Part shown: positions 51,886 through 60,120 of the stretch, one piece after another
Position numbering within the stretch: the first letter of the stretch is position 1
How the letters are laid out: each line of letters begins with the position of its first letter
Assembly (NCBI GenBank): GCA_035538335.1
Contig: DATLKN010000057.1
Coordinates: forward strand, 1 to 64,000
Length of the DNA: 64,000 nucleotides
Direction of reading: 5' to 3'
DNA from: AP-15 sp035538335
GTDB lineage: Bacteria > Pseudomonadota > Alphaproteobacteria > ATCC43930 > CGMCC-115725
The notes under the pieces: generated by a model
What the model was told of the DNA's origin: nothing
The model's input: the letters and a program-made list of their open reading frames with translations, nothing else
The model's database searches: none
Translations under genes and position numbers: made by a program

Positions 51886-53106
51886 TCACAGGCACGATTG
51901 CGCGCAGGCGGCGGCGCGGTAGGCCCCGGCCGTCTTCGACCAGCGGAATACCGTATGCGCGCTCGGTTCGAGCGTGATCAGCGCTCGTTTCAGCGTCACG
52001 TCGAAGGGTTGCCGCCCGGCGCGCGCGACCGTCAGGGTGAGCTTGCTGCCGAGGGTGCCGTTCTGGGCCATAGCTTCGATCGCCTTCCGGCCGAGGCCTT
52101 GCAGGTCCTTGCCGTCGAGCCGGGCGATCACGTCGCCCGGCCGCAAACCGGCCGCCGCCGCCGGCTTGCCGGCAACCAGCGAGACGATTTCGACGCGGGT
52201 GTGCTCGACCGCGAATTCGGCCCCGACGCCGACGATCTCTTCCCAAGGCCGCGCCATTGGATCCCAGTCTTTCGCCTTGACGATCAGGTCGAAATGGCCT
52301 GCGGTCCGATGCGGCGTGACGACGAGGATATTGGCGTCGTCGGTGATCTGATGGTCGCGGGTGCCGTCCTTGTGCCACTCGCCCGCGATGTCCTCGAAGG
52401 CCGACATCGGCGAGGCGAGCACCTGACGCAGCTGCCCGCCCTCGATCGCGAACAGATAAAGCGCCTGGTAATTCGCGAAACCGCCGGCGTAGCCGTAATC
52501 CCAGGCGGCCCGCAGGCCGAAGGCCGGCTGTCCCGGCGCAATCTGAAAGGGCGCGAGGTCGAAGCCGATAACGCTCGTCGGCAACGGTATGCCGCCGCCT
52601 TCCGAGCCCGCCTCGGGCGCCGGCATGTCCGAATTCCAATCGATTTTTCCGTCGACCGGTCCGCTGCGGGCGACGAGATGCGGCGGCTGCCCTCTTTTCG
52701 CCTCGATGACGCCGAGATAGGCGCGCATCGGCGCGCCCTTCTCGTCGTCGGGCCGCCGGCAGACCGGGGCGCTCGCATCGAAGGCGGCTGCGCCGGTGCA
52801 GACGATCGCGACGAGCCGGCCCGGCTGCCCCGGCCATGGTTTGGCGCCGATGATGCTCGGAGTACGCCGGTCGCCCGCCGGCAGCAACACAGCCGCGATC
52901 GCGGTTGCCGACAGGCCCGGCGGCAGGCGCACGCCCAACCCGTCCGGCCCCGGCTTGCCGGCCATTTGCTGCCGCCAGACGCTTTTGCCTTCCGACGTCT
53001 TCAGCTGCCCCGTCACCTGATCGAGCGAGTGCACGGTGGCGGCGCGGGCTGGCGCGACGGAGGCGAGAACGAGCGCCCCGAGGAAGCCCGAAAGCGGCCG
53101 CCGCAT
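51886..53106 (-). CDS. Exported PDZ-domain protein
   Basis: A 406-residue protein with signal peptide (FLGALVLASVAPARAA). The middle part is unknown. At about residues 295-375 a PDZ domain is visible, with AAAAGLRPGDVIARLDGKDLQG and a GSKLTLTVARAG strand. No protease catalytic triad was seen, so it may be a binding or regulatory protein of the periplasm. Its start codon overlaps the stop of the MetE-like gene upstream by one base (TAATG), so the two are co-translated. Confidence 0.7.
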   Translation of the reverse strand: MRRPLSGFLGALVLASVAPARAATVHSLDQVTGQLKTSEGKSVWRQQMAGKPGPDGLGVRLPPGLSATAIAAVLLPAGDRRTPSIIGAKPWPGQPGRLVAIVCTGAAAFDASAPVCRRPDDEKGAPMRAYLGVIEAKRGQPPHLVARSGPVDGKIDWNSDMPAPEAGSEGGGIPLPTSVIGFDLAPFQIAPGQPAFGLRAAWDYGYAGGFANYQALYLFAIEGGQLRQVLASPMSAFEDIAGEWHKDGTRDHQITDDANILVVTPHRTAGHFDLIVKAKDWDPMARPWEEIVGVGAEFAVEHTRVEIVSLVAGKPAAAAGLRPGDVIARLDGKDLQGLGRKAIEAMAQNGTLGSKLTLTVARAGRQPFDVTLKRALITLEPSAHTVFRWSKTAGAYRAAACAQSCL

Positions 53107-54122
53107 TACAGCCGCCCGCGTGCCAGCGCGGCGCCCTTGGCGAGCGCTTCGAGCTTCGCGCTCGCCAGCGCCCGGTCCATCGGCGCCATGCCGCAATTGG
53201 TGCAGGGGAAGAGCCGCTCGGGGCGGACATGCGCGAGCGCCCGTTCGATCGTCGCGGCGACTTCCTCGGGCGTCTCGACCTGCTCGCTCGCCACATCGAT
53301 CGCGCCCAACAGCACGTCCTTGCCCTCGAGCAGGCCCAACAGCGCGATCGGCACCTTGGAATTGGCGCATTCGAGCGAGACCTGGTCGATGCGGCTTTGC
53401 GCCAGCGCCGGAAAGATCTCCTCATATTGCCGCCATTCGGCGCCGAGCGTCCCCTTCCAGTCGATATTGGCCTTGATGCCGTAGCCGTAGCAGATGTGCA
53501 CCGCGGTCTTGGCGGCGAGCCCGTCGGCGGCGCGCTCGAGGGCGGCGACGCCCCAGCGCACGGCGTCCTCCATGTAGACGTTGAAGGCGGGCTCGTCGAA
53601 CTGGACCACATCGACGCCGAGCCCGACGAGCTCGCGCGCCTCCTCGTTCAAGAGCTCGGCGAAGGCCATCGCCAGCGCCACCCGGTCGCCGTAATAGGAA
53701 TCGGCGATCGTATCGACGATCGTCATCGGCCCGGGGAGGGTGAATTTGAGCTTGCGCCTGGTGTGGGCGCGGGCGATGCCGGCCTCGACGGCATGCACGC
53801 TCCGGCGCCGCTTCAACGGCCCGGTGACCGTCGGCACTTCGGCCATGTAGCGGTTGTTGCGGATGCCGATCGTGGCGCGGCGGGCGAAATCGATGCCGTC
53901 GATCTCGACGAGAAAGCCGTGCACGAAATGCATGCGCGCCTGTTCGCCGTCGGTGACGATGTCGATGCCGGCGTCTTCCTGTTCTTTGAGGGCGAGGATC
54001 GTGGCGTCGCGCTTCGCTTCCGCGAGCGCTTCGTCCGAGGCCTGCCACGGCGCCCACAGCATGCGCGGCTTCGCCAGCCAGGACGGCTTCGGCAGGCTGC
54101 CGGCGATCGTCGTCTCGAACAT
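53106..54122 (-). CDS. MetE-like cobalamin-independent methyltransferase (core domain)
   Basis: A 338-residue protein equal to the C-terminal half of MetE. Zinc ligands are visible as His209 and Cys211 (HICYG), Glu251 (SLECANS) and Cys307 (PCTNCGMAP). QFDEPAF is the homocysteine-binding region. Full MetE has about 750 residues; the short type lacks the N-terminal folate domain and uses other methyl donors or performs other reactions. Coupled with the PDZ gene downstream. Confidence 0.85.
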   Translation of the reverse strand: MFETTIAGSLPKPSWLAKPRMLWAPWQASDEALAEAKRDATILALKEQEDAGIDIVTDGEQARMHFVHGFLVEIDGIDFARRATIGIRNNRYMAEVPTVTGPLKRRRSVHAVEAGIARAHTRRKLKFTLPGPMTIVDTIADSYYGDRVALAMAFAELLNEEARELVGLGVDVVQFDEPAFNVYMEDAVRWGVAALERAADGLAAKTAVHICYGYGIKANIDWKGTLGAEWRQYEEIFPALAQSRIDQVSLECANSKVPIALLGLLEGKDVLLGAIDVASEQVETPEEVAATIERALAHVRPERLFPCTNCGMAPMDRALASAKLEALAKGAALARGRL

Positions 54123-54137
54123 GACGCCCCTCCCCCT

Positions 54138-54788
54138 TTACTTGCCCGTCACCGCGACGAGCCGCGCGCCGAGAAATCTACCCCGCCGGTCGAAGGCGAA
54201 AGCAAATCGCGCCCGGCCGACGACGGCGCAGGCATGACAGAAATCCTGCAGCCGATAGGCGACGACGAAGCGCTCGCCGCCGCCGGGCGAGGCCGCGCGC
54301 GCGGGGCCGGCGCGGCCGCGGCCGCCCGGCCATAGCGTGACGCGCGGATAGCGGGCGCGGATCGCCCGGTAGGCGGCGTTTGCCTTCAGCGCCTGCTGCG
54401 GCAGCCGCGCGAAATCGTCGACATCGATCCAGTCCGGGCTGCCGTTGACAAAGACCCAGGCGCTGTTCTCGTTGGCGCGAAACGGATAGACGACATGCGC
54501 GAGCGCGACCGCGCCGCCGCCCGCCTCGTCCAGCCCTTCGAGATAGGCTTCGCCCTGATGCCGGCAGGCGAAGGCGAGCGCCGCCTGCGGCGCCCCCGCC
54601 TTCGCCATCGCGCGCACGAAGCAGGCGGCGAAAGCCTCGCCGCGAAACCCGTTGCAGAGCTTGTGAAAATCGGCGATGAAGCGCGATGCCGGATGCCACA
54701 CGGCGGCTTTGGTAACGCGTTCCGCCGCCGCAGCCGGGACGACACAAGCGGCGAAGAGCAGCGCGAGCCAGGCTGCCCGCCTCGTCAT
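54138..54788 (-). CDS. Exported hypothetical protein (216 aa)
   Basis: Signal peptide (AAWLALLFAACVVPAAAA) followed by a globular domain with several Cys (KLCNGFRGEAFAACFVRAM, FACRHQGEAY, FCHACAVVGRARFAF) that may form disulfides. YPFRANENSAWVFVNGSP is the best-conserved-looking part. No recognised family. Its start overlaps the purC stop by 4 bp, so it is translated with purC. Confidence 0.65.
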   Translation of the reverse strand: MTRRAAWLALLFAACVVPAAAAERVTKAAVWHPASRFIADFHKLCNGFRGEAFAACFVRAMAKAGAPQAALAFACRHQGEAYLEGLDEAGGGAVALAHVVYPFRANENSAWVFVNGSPDWIDVDDFARLPQQALKANAAYRAIRARYPRVTLWPGGRGRAGPARAASPGGGERFVVAYRLQDFCHACAVVGRARFAFAFDRRGRFLGARLVAVTGK

Positions 54789-55762
54789 GGGAAAAAGCGC
54801 GCGAGGTTCCGGCGGATGCGTTCGAGCACCGGCCGATCGGGCGGCGCCACGACAAAGTGCGCGCCGGCGATCGTCTCGAAGGCCTCGATATATATTTCGG
54901 CGGCGGCGAGCACGAGCTCGCGCGGGATCTCCGGGATCTCGTCCTGGTAGGGGTCGCAACGCTGCGCCACCCAATTGCGCACAACGTCCTTGTCGAAGCT
55001 CTCCGGGCGTTCGCCCGCCTCGAAGCGGCTCTCATAGCTGTCGAGCCGCCAGTAGCGGCTCGAATCGGGGGTGTGGATCTCGTCGGCCAGCAGGATGCGG
55101 CCCTCGCCGTCGAGGCCGAATTCGTATTTGGTGTCGGCGAGGATGAGGCCGTGCTCCCGCGCGAGCGCGCTGCCGCGGGCGAAAAGGGCGAGCGCGCGCT
55201 CGCTGACTTCGTGCCATTGCACGGGCGTCAGCAGGCCCTGCTCGAGGATTTCCTTTTCCGAGAGCGGCGTGTCGTGCGCCCCGTCATAGCCCTTCGTCGT
55301 CGGCGTGAGGATCGTCTGCGGGAGCTTCTGGTTGTCGCGCAGCCCGTCGGGAAGGCGGTGGCCGTACACCTCGCGGCGGCCGGCCTTGTACATCGTCAGG
55401 ATCGAGGTCGCCGTCGTCCCGGCGAGATAGTCGCGCACGACGATCTCGACGGGCAGGATGTCCAGCCGCCGGCAGAGGAGCACGTTCGGGTCGGGGTATC
55501 CGATGACGTGGTTCGGCGCGATGTCGGCGGTTCTGTCGAACCAGAAGCGGGCGAGCTGCGTCAGCACCTGCCCCTTCAGCGGCACCGCCGTCAGGATGCG
55601 GTCGAAGGCGGAGAGCCGATCGGTCGCGATGATAATCCGCCGGCCGTCGGGCAGATCGTAATTGTCGCGCACCTTGCCGCGGTAATGGTTCGGCAGTTCC
55701 GGGATGCTCGCATCCCACAGAACCGCGTCGAGATAAGCCGCGATTACCGCCCGTTCGACCAT
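54785..55762 (-). CDS. purC: Phosphoribosylaminoimidazole-succinocarboxamide synthase
   Basis: A 325-residue SAICAR synthase. It joins aspartate to CAIR in purine synthesis. GKVRDNYDLPDGRRIIIATDRLSAFD is the ATP-binding start, VVRDYLAGTT and ILADTKYEFGLDGEGRILLADEIHTPDSSRYW contain the substrate-binding residues. The length fits the longer ADE1-like type. Some alphaproteobacteria carry a second, shorter purC; whether this genome does cannot be told. The gene is complete. Confidence 0.95.
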   Translation of the reverse strand: MVERAVIAAYLDAVLWDASIPELPNHYRGKVRDNYDLPDGRRIIIATDRLSAFDRILTAVPLKGQVLTQLARFWFDRTADIAPNHVIGYPDPNVLLCRRLDILPVEIVVRDYLAGTTATSILTMYKAGRREVYGHRLPDGLRDNQKLPQTILTPTTKGYDGAHDTPLSEKEILEQGLLTPVQWHEVSERALALFARGSALAREHGLILADTKYEFGLDGEGRILLADEIHTPDSSRYWRLDSYESRFEAGERPESFDKDVVRNWVAQRCDPYQDEIPEIPRELVLAAAEIYIEAFETIAGAHFVVAPPDRPVLERIRRNLARFFP

Positions 55763-55841
55763 CGCGCCCCTGTGCCGCTGCCGCGCCAGCGATGATACGC
55801 GAGGCAGCGGCGTTTGTCCGCGCGGGTCGTGCTACGAGAGC

Positions 55842-56027
55842 TCAGCACACGACCGGCATCAGATGCGGGCCGTCGACCCGGACCGGCTCCCGCAGCCGGT
55901 TGCTGCGGACGGTCTCGAGCAGCAGTTCGAGACTGCGCCGATCGACGCCGTCGCTCTTCATGACGAGATCGACGACCGGGTCTTCCAGCAAGTCCGCGAG
56001 GCGGCTGATGTTGTGCGAACGAAACAT
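55842..56027 (-). CDS. Small hypothetical protein (61 aa), paralogue of 7048-7221
   Basis: A short protein with RLADLLEDPVVDLVMKSDG, then VDRRSLELLLETVR. This matches SLEELLSDEMMEPVLKSAG in the protein at 7048-7221. The ATG at 56027 is chosen because GGAGGAG lies just before it; an upstream ATG at 56039 would hide that site in the coding region. No function known. Confidence 0.7.
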   Translation of the reverse strand: MFRSHNISRLADLLEDPVVDLVMKSDGVDRRSLELLLETVRSNRLREPVRVDGPHLMPVVC

Positions 56028-56090
56028 CGTCTCCTCCATGTTCTCCCATCGCCGGCGAGCGGGGTTCGATGCCCGCCCGCCGTCGAATGT

Positions 56091-56303
56091 TCAGTAGCAG
56101 TAGGCCGTGCCGTAGATCGTCGGATAGCAGCGCGGCCCGACGTAATAGGGCACGTAATGGTAGGCGTAATAGCGGGGGCCCCAGCCGTGGTAATAGACCC
56201 AGCCCGGATGGCCATGCCAATTGGCCTGCGCCGTTCCGATGCCGAGCGAGCCGGTGAGCGCTGCGATTGCGAGAGCGGCGGCCATCAAGTTCTTGCGGGT
56301 CAT
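56091..56303 (-). CDS. Small exported Tyr/His-rich protein (70 aa)
   Basis: A signal peptide (MTRKNLMAAALAIAALTGSL, cleavage near AQA) is followed by about 43 mature residues full of aromatic residues: NWHGHPGWVYYHGWGPRYYA and YHYVPYYVGPRCYP. Two Cys could form a disulfide. Similar Tyr/His/Gly-rich secreted peptides are common in rhizobia and have no assigned role. CAGGAGGGG lies upstream of the ATG. Confidence 0.7.
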   Translation of the reverse strand: MTRKNLMAAALAIAALTGSLGIGTAQANWHGHPGWVYYHGWGPRYYAYHYVPYYVGPRCYPTIYGTAYCY

Positions 56304-56526
56304 CGACCCCTCCTGTGTCTCGTCCCGAGATTCGTTTTCGGCCTCGGACAATTCACAGTTAAGAAATCCGTAACCGTATTGCCAGGATGGAGAGAGGACA
56401 GGATTTGCGGCGCATTCGAGGGATTGCGAACGCCGCGCCTTTACCGAAGCCGGCCGGCCGCATGTTCCTGAATTGTTCTTGCCGATCGCAACTCGGATCG
56501 ACTCGACATCACCGACGCGAGAGGCT

Positions 56527-57216
56527 TCAGAACGCCGGCTCGACCGGCTCGACGAGGCTCGGATCGTTGTTCTTGACGTTGCCGACGCGCTTGTCGACGG
56601 CCCAGACCGCGAGTTCCTCGGGCGGGCAGGGCACGAGCAGCGCCTTCAATTGGGCCGCCTCGCACGGCTCCTCGCCGAGCCATTTGTCCCACGCGGCAGG
56701 CGGCAGGATGACCGGCATGCGGTCGTGCAACTCTGCCAGAAGCGCGTTCGGCGTCGTCGTGACGATTGTACAACTGCGCACGGTTTCGCCCTGCGGCGAG
56801 CGCCAGCTGTCCCACAGCCCGGCCATCGCCAGGAGCGAGCCGTCCCTGTGGGCGATCGCGTAGGGCTGCCGCTCGGCGCCGCGTTTTTTCCATTCGTAGA
56901 ACGAATCGAACGGCACGAGGCAGCGTCGCCGGCGGAACGGCTCGCGGAAGGCGGGCCGCTCGTCGATCCCCTCGGCCTTGGCGTTGAAGGTCGTGTAGCC
57001 GATCTTCAGATCCTTCGCCCAATAGGGGACGAGGCCCCAGCGCATGATTTCGAGCCGGCGCAGGCCGGTTTTTGCGTCGTGCCGCACGACCGGCACCGGG
57101 TCGGTCGGCGCGACGTTCCAGCTCGCCGCGAGATTGGGCGAGGGCTGCTCCGGCGGGATCCTGAAGGCGAGCTTCAGCTCGCTGACATCGCTCGAAAGAC
57201 GCGCGCGGCCGCACAT
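56527..57216 (-). CDS. yedK: SOS-response associated peptidase (HMCES/YedK family)
   Basis: A 229-residue SRAP protein. The family forms a protective thiazolidine cross-link with abasic sites in single-stranded DNA through Cys2. The start MCGRARL places Cys2 correctly. Asn78 (FNAKAEG), Glu108 (SFYEWK) and His164 (LHDRMPVIL) complete the active site. The frame extends upstream but only the ATG at 57216 frees Cys2. No LexA box was identified with confidence. Confidence 0.94.
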   Translation of the reverse strand: MCGRARLSSDVSELKLAFRIPPEQPSPNLAASWNVAPTDPVPVVRHDAKTGLRRLEIMRWGLVPYWAKDLKIGYTTFNAKAEGIDERPAFREPFRRRRCLVPFDSFYEWKKRGAERQPYAIAHRDGSLLAMAGLWDSWRSPQGETVRSCTIVTTTPNALLAELHDRMPVILPPAAWDKWLGEEPCEAAQLKALLVPCPPEELAVWAVDKRVGNVKNNDPSLVEPVEPAF

Positions 57217-57307
57217 TCTCTCACCTTGCCGGGTTCGCCCGAGGGCGGCAACGTTTGTCGCGGCGGCGGGCATCCGCTATCGTCACGGCAACATCGGGGG
57301 CAAGAAA

Positions 57308-58927
57308 ATGACGGGCGAAGCTGAGGTTTACGACTTCATCGTGACGGGCGCCGGGTCGGCCGGCTGCGCCGTCGCCGGACGGCTTTCCGAGAGCGGCAGA
57401 TGGCGGGTGCTGCTGCTCGAAGCGGGGGTGAAGGATAAGAACCCGTGGATCCACATCCCGCTCGGCTACACCCGCACCTACACCGATCCGCGCGTCAACT
57501 GGATGTTCGATAGCGAGCCCGAGAAGGAGCTGAAGGGCCGCACCCTCTACCAGCCGCGCGGCAAGGTCCTGGGCGGCACCAGCTCGATCAACGGCATGGT
57601 CTACATGCGCGGCACGCCCGCCGATTACGACGGCTGGCGGCAGAAGGGCTGCGAGGGCTGGGACTGGGATTCGGTGCTGCCCTTCTTCAAGAAGGCCGAG
57701 GACCAGGAGCGGGGCCCCGACGAATTCCACGGCACGGGCGGGCCGCTCAGGGTGTCGAACCCGGTGCGCTCGCCCTTGGGCGACGCAATGGTCGAGGCGG
57801 CGATCGAGGCCGGCATCCAGGCCAACCCCGATTTCAACGGCGCGCGGCAGGAGGGGGTCGGCTATTACCAGACGACGACCAGAGACCGCCGGCGCTGGTC
57901 CTCGGCGCGCGCCTATCTCGGGCCGGCGCGCGGGCGCGCTAATTTGACGGTGATCACCGAGGCGCATGCGACGCGCATCCTCTTCGAGGGCGGCCGCGCC
58001 GCCGGCGTCGAATACCGCACGCCGAGCGGGCTGAAAGAGGCCCGCGCGCGCGGCGAGATCGTCGTCTCGGGCGGCGTCTACGGCTCGCCGCAGCTGTTGC
58101 AATTGTCGGGGCTCGGGCCGGGCGGTCTGTTGCGCGAGTTCGGCATCGGGGTGGTGCGCGACATGCCGGGCGTCGGCGCCAATCTGCACGACCATTTCAA
58201 CACCTATCTGGTGTGGCGCTGCGCCCAGCCGGTCACCATCAACGACCTGGCGCGAAGCCCGATGCGCAAGGTCGCGGCGGCGCTGCAATATGCGGTTTCC
58301 CGCTCCGGCCATCTGTCGAACGCCGGCATCTACGCCGGCGCCTTCGTCAAGAGCGACCCGCGCCTCGAACAGCCGGACCTGCAGATCAACATGTTCGGCT
58401 GGAGCGCCTATGAGCGGCTGCGCACCGGCATCAAGCCGCACCCGTTCTCGGCTTTCACCCTGTCGCCGGTGCATCTGCGCCCGGAGGGCCGCGGCAGCGT
58501 GCGCCTCAAGAGCCCCGACCCGACGGCGCCGCCCGCCATCCGCTTCAATTTCCTCGCGAGCGACTATGATTTCCAGGCGCTGATCTACGGCACGCGCCTC
58601 TCTCGCAAGATCGCCGCGCAGCCGGCCTTGCAGCCCTTTGTCGTCGAGGAGGTGATCCCCGGCGCCGCGGTCGAAGGCGACGAGCAGATGATCGAGGAGA
58701 TCCGCGTGCGCGGCGTCTCCAACCTGCACCCGGTCGGCACCTGCCGGATGGGCCGCGAGGTGGACGCCGTCGTCGATCCGCGCCTCAAGGTCTACGGCGT
58801 CGAGGGCCTGCGCGTCGCCGACGCCTCGATCATGCCGCAGGTGCCGGGCGGCAACACCAACGCGCCCTCGATCATGATCGGCGAGAAATGCGCCGCGATG
58901 GTTCTGGCGGACGCGCAGGCGGCGTAA
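57308..58927 (+). CDS. GMC-family FAD oxidoreductase (choline dehydrogenase-like)
   Basis: A 539-residue flavoprotein. DFIVTGAGSAGCAVAGRLSE at the N-terminus binds FAD, GKVLGGTSSINGMVYMRG is the GMC signature 1 and GGVYGSPQLLQLSGLG signature 2. The C-terminal SNLHPVGTCRMG holds the catalytic His. It oxidises an alcohol group; the substrate may be choline or another alcohol. The cupin gene follows after 30 bp in the same direction. Confidence 0.9.
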   Translation: MTGEAEVYDFIVTGAGSAGCAVAGRLSESGRWRVLLLEAGVKDKNPWIHIPLGYTRTYTDPRVNWMFDSEPEKELKGRTLYQPRGKVLGGTSSINGMVYMRGTPADYDGWRQKGCEGWDWDSVLPFFKKAEDQERGPDEFHGTGGPLRVSNPVRSPLGDAMVEAAIEAGIQANPDFNGARQEGVGYYQTTTRDRRRWSSARAYLGPARGRANLTVITEAHATRILFEGGRAAGVEYRTPSGLKEARARGEIVVSGGVYGSPQLLQLSGLGPGGLLREFGIGVVRDMPGVGANLHDHFNTYLVWRCAQPVTINDLARSPMRKVAAALQYAVSRSGHLSNAGIYAGAFVKSDPRLEQPDLQINMFGWSAYERLRTGIKPHPFSAFTLSPVHLRPEGRGSVRLKSPDPTAPPAIRFNFLASDYDFQALIYGTRLSRKIAAQPALQPFVVEEVIPGAAVEGDEQMIEEIRVRGVSNLHPVGTCRMGREVDAVVDPRLKVYGVEGLRVADASIMPQVPGGNTNAPSIMIGEKCAAMVLADAQAA

Positions 58928-58957
58928 GGTATAGTGCGGCATCAGCGGGAGGCGATC

Positions 58958-59233
58958 ATGAACCGGAGCGAATTCGAGGCCCATCTGCGGCGAGAGGGCT
59001 ATCAGGTCTTTTACGGCGGGCTGCAGGGGGGGACCGTCAACCCCGACCACGCCCATCAATGGGATGCGCGCGTCATGGTGATCGGCGGCGAGATCACGCT
59101 GACCCGCGGCGGCAAGTCCGAAACCTTCCGGCCGGGCGACAGCTGCGCCGTCGCCGCCGGCGAGATGCATGCCGAGCATATCGGCCCGCAAGGTGTGGCC
59201 TACATCGCCGGCCGCCGCAACCCGGCAGGCTGA
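58958..59233 (+). CDS. Small cupin-domain protein
   Basis: A 91-residue single-domain cupin: NPDHAHQWDARVMVIGGEIT is motif 1 with the metal-binding His and Asp/Glu pattern, and FRPGDSCAVAAGEMHAEHIG is motif 2. Single cupins can be isomerases or ligand-binding proteins. GGGAGGCGATC precedes the ATG. Probably transcribed with the GMC oxidoreductase; it converges on the TauE/SafE gene, 15 bp away. Confidence 0.85.
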   Translation: MNRSEFEAHLRREGYQVFYGGLQGGTVNPDHAHQWDARVMVIGGEITLTRGGKSETFRPGDSCAVAAGEMHAEHIGPQGVAYIAGRRNPAG

Positions 59234-59248
59234 AGCCGGCTCGGCCGC

Positions 59249-60043
59249 CTAGCCGATGGCGAGCTTCGCGCCGACGATCGCCAGCATCACCGCGAGGAAG
59301 AGCCGCAGCGCTCGCTCGGGCGCCCGCGGCGCCACCCAGCTGCCGAGCGCGATGCCGGGGAGCGAGCCGAGCAGCAGATTGGCGAGCAGGGGGAGGTTGA
59401 CGGTCCCTATCGCCAGGTGCCCCATGCCGGCCGCGAGCGTCAGGGGCACCGCATGCGCGATGTCGGTGCCGACGATCCGCTTCAGCGGCAGGTGAGGATA
59501 GAGAAGCACCAGCACCGTCACCCCGATCGCGCCGGCCCCGACCGAGGAGGATGTTACCAGCACACCGAGCAGGGCGCCGAGCAGGAGGGTGGCCGCTGCC
59601 TCGGTTCGCGGCTTGCGGTGCAGCGAAAGCCGGTGCGCGACGGCCAGGATGTAACGCCGCAGGAAAAGACTCAGCGTCGTCAGCAACAGCGCGATGCCGA
59701 GGATGTGGGCGATCAGGTCCGACAGGAAGACGCGGTTTTCAATATGCAGCCGGCCGAGCATGAGGAGCGTCAAAAAGCTCGCCGGCAGGCTGCCGCCGGC
59801 CAGCAACCCCACCACCCGCCATGCGATGGTATCGCCGATGTGATGCACCACCGTGCCGCAGGCCTTGGTGATCGCCGCATAGAGCAGGTCGGTCCCGACC
59901 GCCGTCGCCGGATGCACGCCGAACAGCAAGACGAGCACCGGCGTCATCAATGACCCGCCGCCGGTCCCGGTCATCCCGACGATGAAGCCGACCGCAAGCC
60001 CGGCAACGGCGGAAGGAATACCGATGAATCCCAGGACGCTCAT
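59249..60043 (-). CDS. TauE/SafE family membrane transporter
   Basis: A 264-residue protein with about seven or eight membrane helices. GFIVGMTGTGGGSLMTPVLVLLFG and TAVGTDLLYAAITKACGT near the N-terminus and a similar repeat in the second half (GVLVTSSSVGAGAIGVTVLV) are typical of the family, which exports sulfite, sulfonates or sulfoacetate. Here the substrate is unknown, since no sulfur genes surround it. Confidence 0.88.
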   Translation of the reverse strand: MSVLGFIGIPSAVAGLAVGFIVGMTGTGGGSLMTPVLVLLFGVHPATAVGTDLLYAAITKACGTVVHHIGDTIAWRVVGLLAGGSLPASFLTLLMLGRLHIENRVFLSDLIAHILGIALLLTTLSLFLRRYILAVAHRLSLHRKPRTEAAATLLLGALLGVLVTSSSVGAGAIGVTVLVLLYPHLPLKRIVGTDIAHAVPLTLAAGMGHLAIGTVNLPLLANLLLGSLPGIALGSWVAPRAPERALRLFLAVMLAIVGAKLAIG

Positions 60044-60120
60044 ATGCGCATCGGACGATGCCGGCGGGCAGCTCCGTTGGCAACCTCTGCCGCGGGATCA
60101 AAAGCCGGGGCGGCGGCGCC

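Noticed and set aside
56040..56075. GGGGTTCGATGCCC sequence resembling a tRNA T-arm
   Set aside because: The loop would have eight bases and no acceptor stem, D-arm or anticodon arm can be formed around it.
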